From: Woeseiaceae bacterium
GTDB taxonomy: Bacteria > Pseudomonadota > Gammaproteobacteria > Steroidobacterales > Woeseiaceae
NCBI GenBank assembly: GCA_021773135.1
Contig: JAJFKP010000055.1
Location: forward strand, 1-64,000
Direction of reading: 5' to 3'
Length of the DNA: 64,000 bases
This document shows, piece after piece, positions 61,711 through 64,000 of the stretch; the stretch's first letter is position 1, and each line of letters begins with the position of its first letter. The position numbers and the translations under genes were made by a program. The notes beneath the pieces were generated by a model, which worked only from the letters and a program-made list of their open reading frames with translations, did not search any database and was not told the DNA's origin.

Positions 61711-63483
61711 CTAGAGTGGCCAGACAACGAGAATCGTCGGCACGGCCACCGCAATAATGATAATTTCAAGTGGTAAACCCATCCGCCAGTAGTCTCCGAA
61801 ACGATAGCCACCGGGCCCCATAACCAGTGTGTTGTTCTTGTGCCCGATCGGCGTCAGGAAGGCGCTGGACGCGGCAACAGCGACACCCATCAGGAATGGA
61901 TCCGGGTTTACATTCAGGATGCCGGCAATTTCCATCGCGATCGGTGCCGCGATCACCGCCGTTGCAGTATTGTTCATAACATCAGACAGCGTCATTGTGA
62001 CGATAATCAACAGCGTGAGGACGACCACCGGTGAAAACCCTGCAGAAACATTAACGATGCCTTCCGCTATCAGGGTCGTACTGCCGGTTGACTGCATGGC
62101 AGTCCCGATAGGAATCATCCCGGCCAACAGTACTATCACGGGCCATTCGACGGAATCATACATTTCCCGTACCGGCACAATATTGAGCATCACGTAGGCA
62201 CCCGCAACACACCCCAGCGCAATAGGCAGGTATACGATACCGATGCTGGCCGCCAGTATGGCTGCGGCAAATATGGAAACTGCCCACCAGGCCTTGTTAC
62301 GCTGAATCACGCGCTGGCCGCGATCGACCAGCGGTAGCAAACCCAGCCGGTTTACTACATCGCCAAGCCGGTCCTCAGCCCCAAGTAAAAGTAAAACATC
62401 GCCTGCCCTGGTTTCGACCTTGCGTACGTGTTCCCTGAAGCGTCGGCCCTGTCGTGATATGCCAACCAGCGCGACGCGATACCGGTATAGCAGGCGGAAC
62501 GACATGGCAGATCGCCCGGCAAGATCCGAAGATTCGGGAACGATGACCTCACTAAGAACAAGATCGTCTTTATGTAACACGCCCTCACCTGTGCCGACAT
62601 ACTCCAGGCCGAGGCCACCAACGGCATCTTCAATGCTTTCAGGATCACCTTCCACGACAAGCAAATCGCCGGCAATGATTTCAACTCTGCGGGCAAGTCC
62701 CGGCATCCGCTTGCCGCGTCGCACCAGTCCTATGATTTCGACATCGCTTTTTTCGGCCTGGCTATCGAGATCTCTCACATAGGAGCCGATCACGGTGGCG
62801 CCTTCCGGCACCTTGAGCTCGGCGATGTAGTCAGCAAGCTCGAAAAGATCTTTGCCGGAATCGGCTTCCCGCCGCTCGGCAGGGAGTAGCCGCCAGCCGA
62901 TGAAGGCGACATAGGCTACGCCAACAACCGCGCAGGTAAGGCCAACGGGAGCGAAATCAAACATCTTATACGGCGCGCCGAGCGCGCTATTGCGAAACTC
63001 GGCAATGACGATATTCGGCGGCGTTCCAATGAGCGTTATCATGCCGCCCAGGATCGACGCGAACGACAATGGCATCAACGACAGCGCAGGGCTCCGCCCG
63101 GCCTTGTTGGCCGCCTGAATATCCACAGGCATCAACAATGCGAGTGCGGCGACATTATTCATCATGGCCGACAGGACTGCCGCGAGTGACGACATGATGC
63201 TGACGTGGGCTGCCAGAGTTCTGCTGCCCGACACAACCACCCGCGCCAGAAGCTCGATCGCGCCGGAGTTCGACAGGCCACGACTCACGATCAGCACCAA
63301 CGCAATGATCACGACGGCAGGATGGCCGAAGCCTGAAAATGCCTCCGCCGTGGGCACAATGCCGGTGAGCACCCCGACAAGCAATGCACCGAAAGCAACG
63401 AGGTCGTAGCGCCATCGGCCCCAGATCAGGAATACGAAAACAAAAAAGAGCAGTGCAAATAGCGTAATTTGTTCGGGGGTCAA
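61711..63483 (-). CDS. SLC13/DASS family transporter with two RCK_C domains
   Basis: 590 residues: hydrophobic helices at both ends, SLC13-type motifs (MMNNVAALALLMPV, LIGTPPNIVIAEF, SDVMNNTATAVIAAPIA, LTPIGHKNNTLV), and two TrkA-C/RCK_C domains in the central cytosolic loop (about 215-380). Such proteins move sulfate, dicarboxylates or similar anions with Na+. Translation seems to start at TTG 63483. First gene of the transporter-cupin-SDR operon, 19 bases before the cupin gene. Confidence 0.9.
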   Translation of the reverse strand: MTPEQITLFALLFFVFVFLIWGRWRYDLVAFGALLVGVLTGIVPTAEAFSGFGHPAVVIIALVLIVSRGLSNSGAIELLARVVVSGSRTLAAHVSIMSSLAAVLSAMMNNVAALALLMPVDIQAANKAGRSPALSLMPLSFASILGGMITLIGTPPNIVIAEFRNSALGAPYKMFDFAPVGLTCAVVGVAYVAFIGWRLLPAERREADSGKDLFELADYIAELKVPEGATVIGSYVRDLDSQAEKSDVEIIGLVRRGKRMPGLARRVEIIAGDLLVVEGDPESIEDAVGGLGLEYVGTGEGVLHKDDLVLSEVIVPESSDLAGRSAMSFRLLYRYRVALVGISRQGRRFREHVRKVETRAGDVLLLLGAEDRLGDVVNRLGLLPLVDRGQRVIQRNKAWWAVSIFAAAILAASIGIVYLPIALGCVAGAYVMLNIVPVREMYDSVEWPVIVLLAGMIPIGTAMQSTGSTTLIAEGIVNVSAGFSPVVVLTLLIIVTMTLSDVMNNTATAVIAAPIAMEIAGILNVNPDPFLMGVAVAASSAFLTPIGHKNNTLVMGPGGYRFGDYWRMGLPLEIIIIAVAVPTILVVWPL

Positions 63484-63659
63484 TTCGGCTTGATTCCGTT
63501 TTTATTGATTGTTGCGGCCAGCTACAGTGTAACAACAATCGCGTGTCGACAACCTGTGCATTGACAGCACGCCCGGCGGCATCCAGCTGAATTTTCTCAA
63601 TGAATGTCTATCTCACTGTTGGCTTTCCGGCAGTCATGACGAAGCCGCAATTCCCAGGC

Positions 63660-64000
63660 TCAGTGCGAGCCAGCGGTCCGCGCGTTCAGTGACCAGTCAT
63701 AGTCTTCGTAAACAACCTCGAACGTGTCGGCAGCCAACAGTCGGGCGCGGCGATCATGCGGCGAAACGTCAAGGATATAATCCACAACGCCGCGGTCGGA
63801 TGGCAAGCCACGCCGTCGTAGGTCGTTCACGAAATCATTGCGATACCATTTGAAAATAGTGGAGAGGATGACCTGCCGATTTTCTTGATCGACGCGAACG
63901 TTGCGGGGGTCAGAAACAAATTCAACAGTCGCCTCGCGCAGCAGATTCTCCAAATCGTCTCCGGTCGGCAGCTCGGGACGGAGAACCGGGCAACTTTCGC
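63660..64000 (-). CDS. DUF547 protein, truncated by the window end
   Basis: The frame stays open to the edge, so only the C-terminal 112 or so residues are seen. ESCPVLRPELPTGDDLENL followed by EATVEFVSDPRNVRVDQ, ILSTIFKWYRNDFV and DYILDVSPHD are characteristic of DUF547, a family of exported proteins with an unassigned, possibly thiol-protease-like fold. The N-terminus lies outside the window. Confidence 0.85.
   Translation of the reverse strand, partial: ESCPVLRPELPTGDDLENLLREATVEFVSDPRNVRVDQENRQVILSTIFKWYRNDFVNDLRRRGLPSDRGVVDYILDVSPHDRRARLLAADTFEVVYEDYDWSLNARTAGSH

Overview
The window reads as chromosomal DNA of a free-living gammaproteobacterium. The ruvCAB-ybgC-tolQRAB-pal-cpoB order, the RelA-type stringent factor and the sucA-sucB-lpdA order all fit that class. 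The many secreted peptidases and amidohydrolases, SoxC with its cytochrome partner and an AlkB alkane hydroxylase suggest a heterotroph living on detritus, possibly a marine or sediment lineage such as Woeseiaceae. That lineage is a guess. Nearly all of the window is coding and no complete mobile element is present.

Layout. 1-230: repeats that look like the end of an insertion element, then tRNA-Lys(UUU). 325-8545 (minus): a colinear housekeeping block, yebC, ruvC, ruvA, ruvB, ybgC, tolQ, tolR, tolA, tolB, pal, cpoB, covering Holliday-junction processing and the Tol-Pal envelope machine. 8694-11387 (plus): relA and a small cyclotransferase-fold protein. 11418-16951 (minus): the 2-oxoglutarate dehydrogenase operon. 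17053-19136: a small membrane protein, then alkB overlapping a 53-residue rubredoxin gene. 19235-21264: a CPBP membrane protease facing a short gene for a double-glycine-leader peptide very like microcin V precursors, then an outer-membrane protein. 21283-24394: amine oxidase-like flavoprotein, MFS transporter and the ribosome rescue factor arfB.

24.4-29.8 kb is the most accessory-looking part: a small paired-gene operon, a Fic AMP-transferase behind an array of TGTCGA/TCGACA inverted repeats, a membrane-anchored coiled-coil protein, an unnamed membrane protein with a second copy at 41980, and a TerB-like protein. 29843-36222: an alpha/beta hydrolase facing a six-gene operon for a MacAB-like ABC exporter with two separate permeases. 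36328-40602: OsmC, small secreted proteins, a DUF3300 protein and a short membrane protein. 40647-42879: an SPFH membrane protein with a ribbon-helix-helix regulator, then the second copy of the unnamed membrane protein.

42945-59655 is dominated by peptide and amide catabolism: M19 dipeptidase, a D-aminoacylase-like protein, a pair of amidohydrolases in which the second has lost its metal ligands, a Cys/Met-metabolism PLP enzyme, S10 carboxypeptidase, M20 peptidase and M61 peptidase. SoxC/cytochrome c, a ribbon-helix-helix two-gene module and a DUF411 protein lie among them. 59811-64000: a small hypothetical gene, an SLC13 transporter-cupin-SDR operon and a DUF547 gene cut by the window end.

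The best candidate for an undescribed system is the microcin-like precursor at 20094-20273 with its tail-to-tail CPBP protease. Next are the Fic operator array, the duplicated membrane-protein family and the active/inactive amidohydrolase pair.
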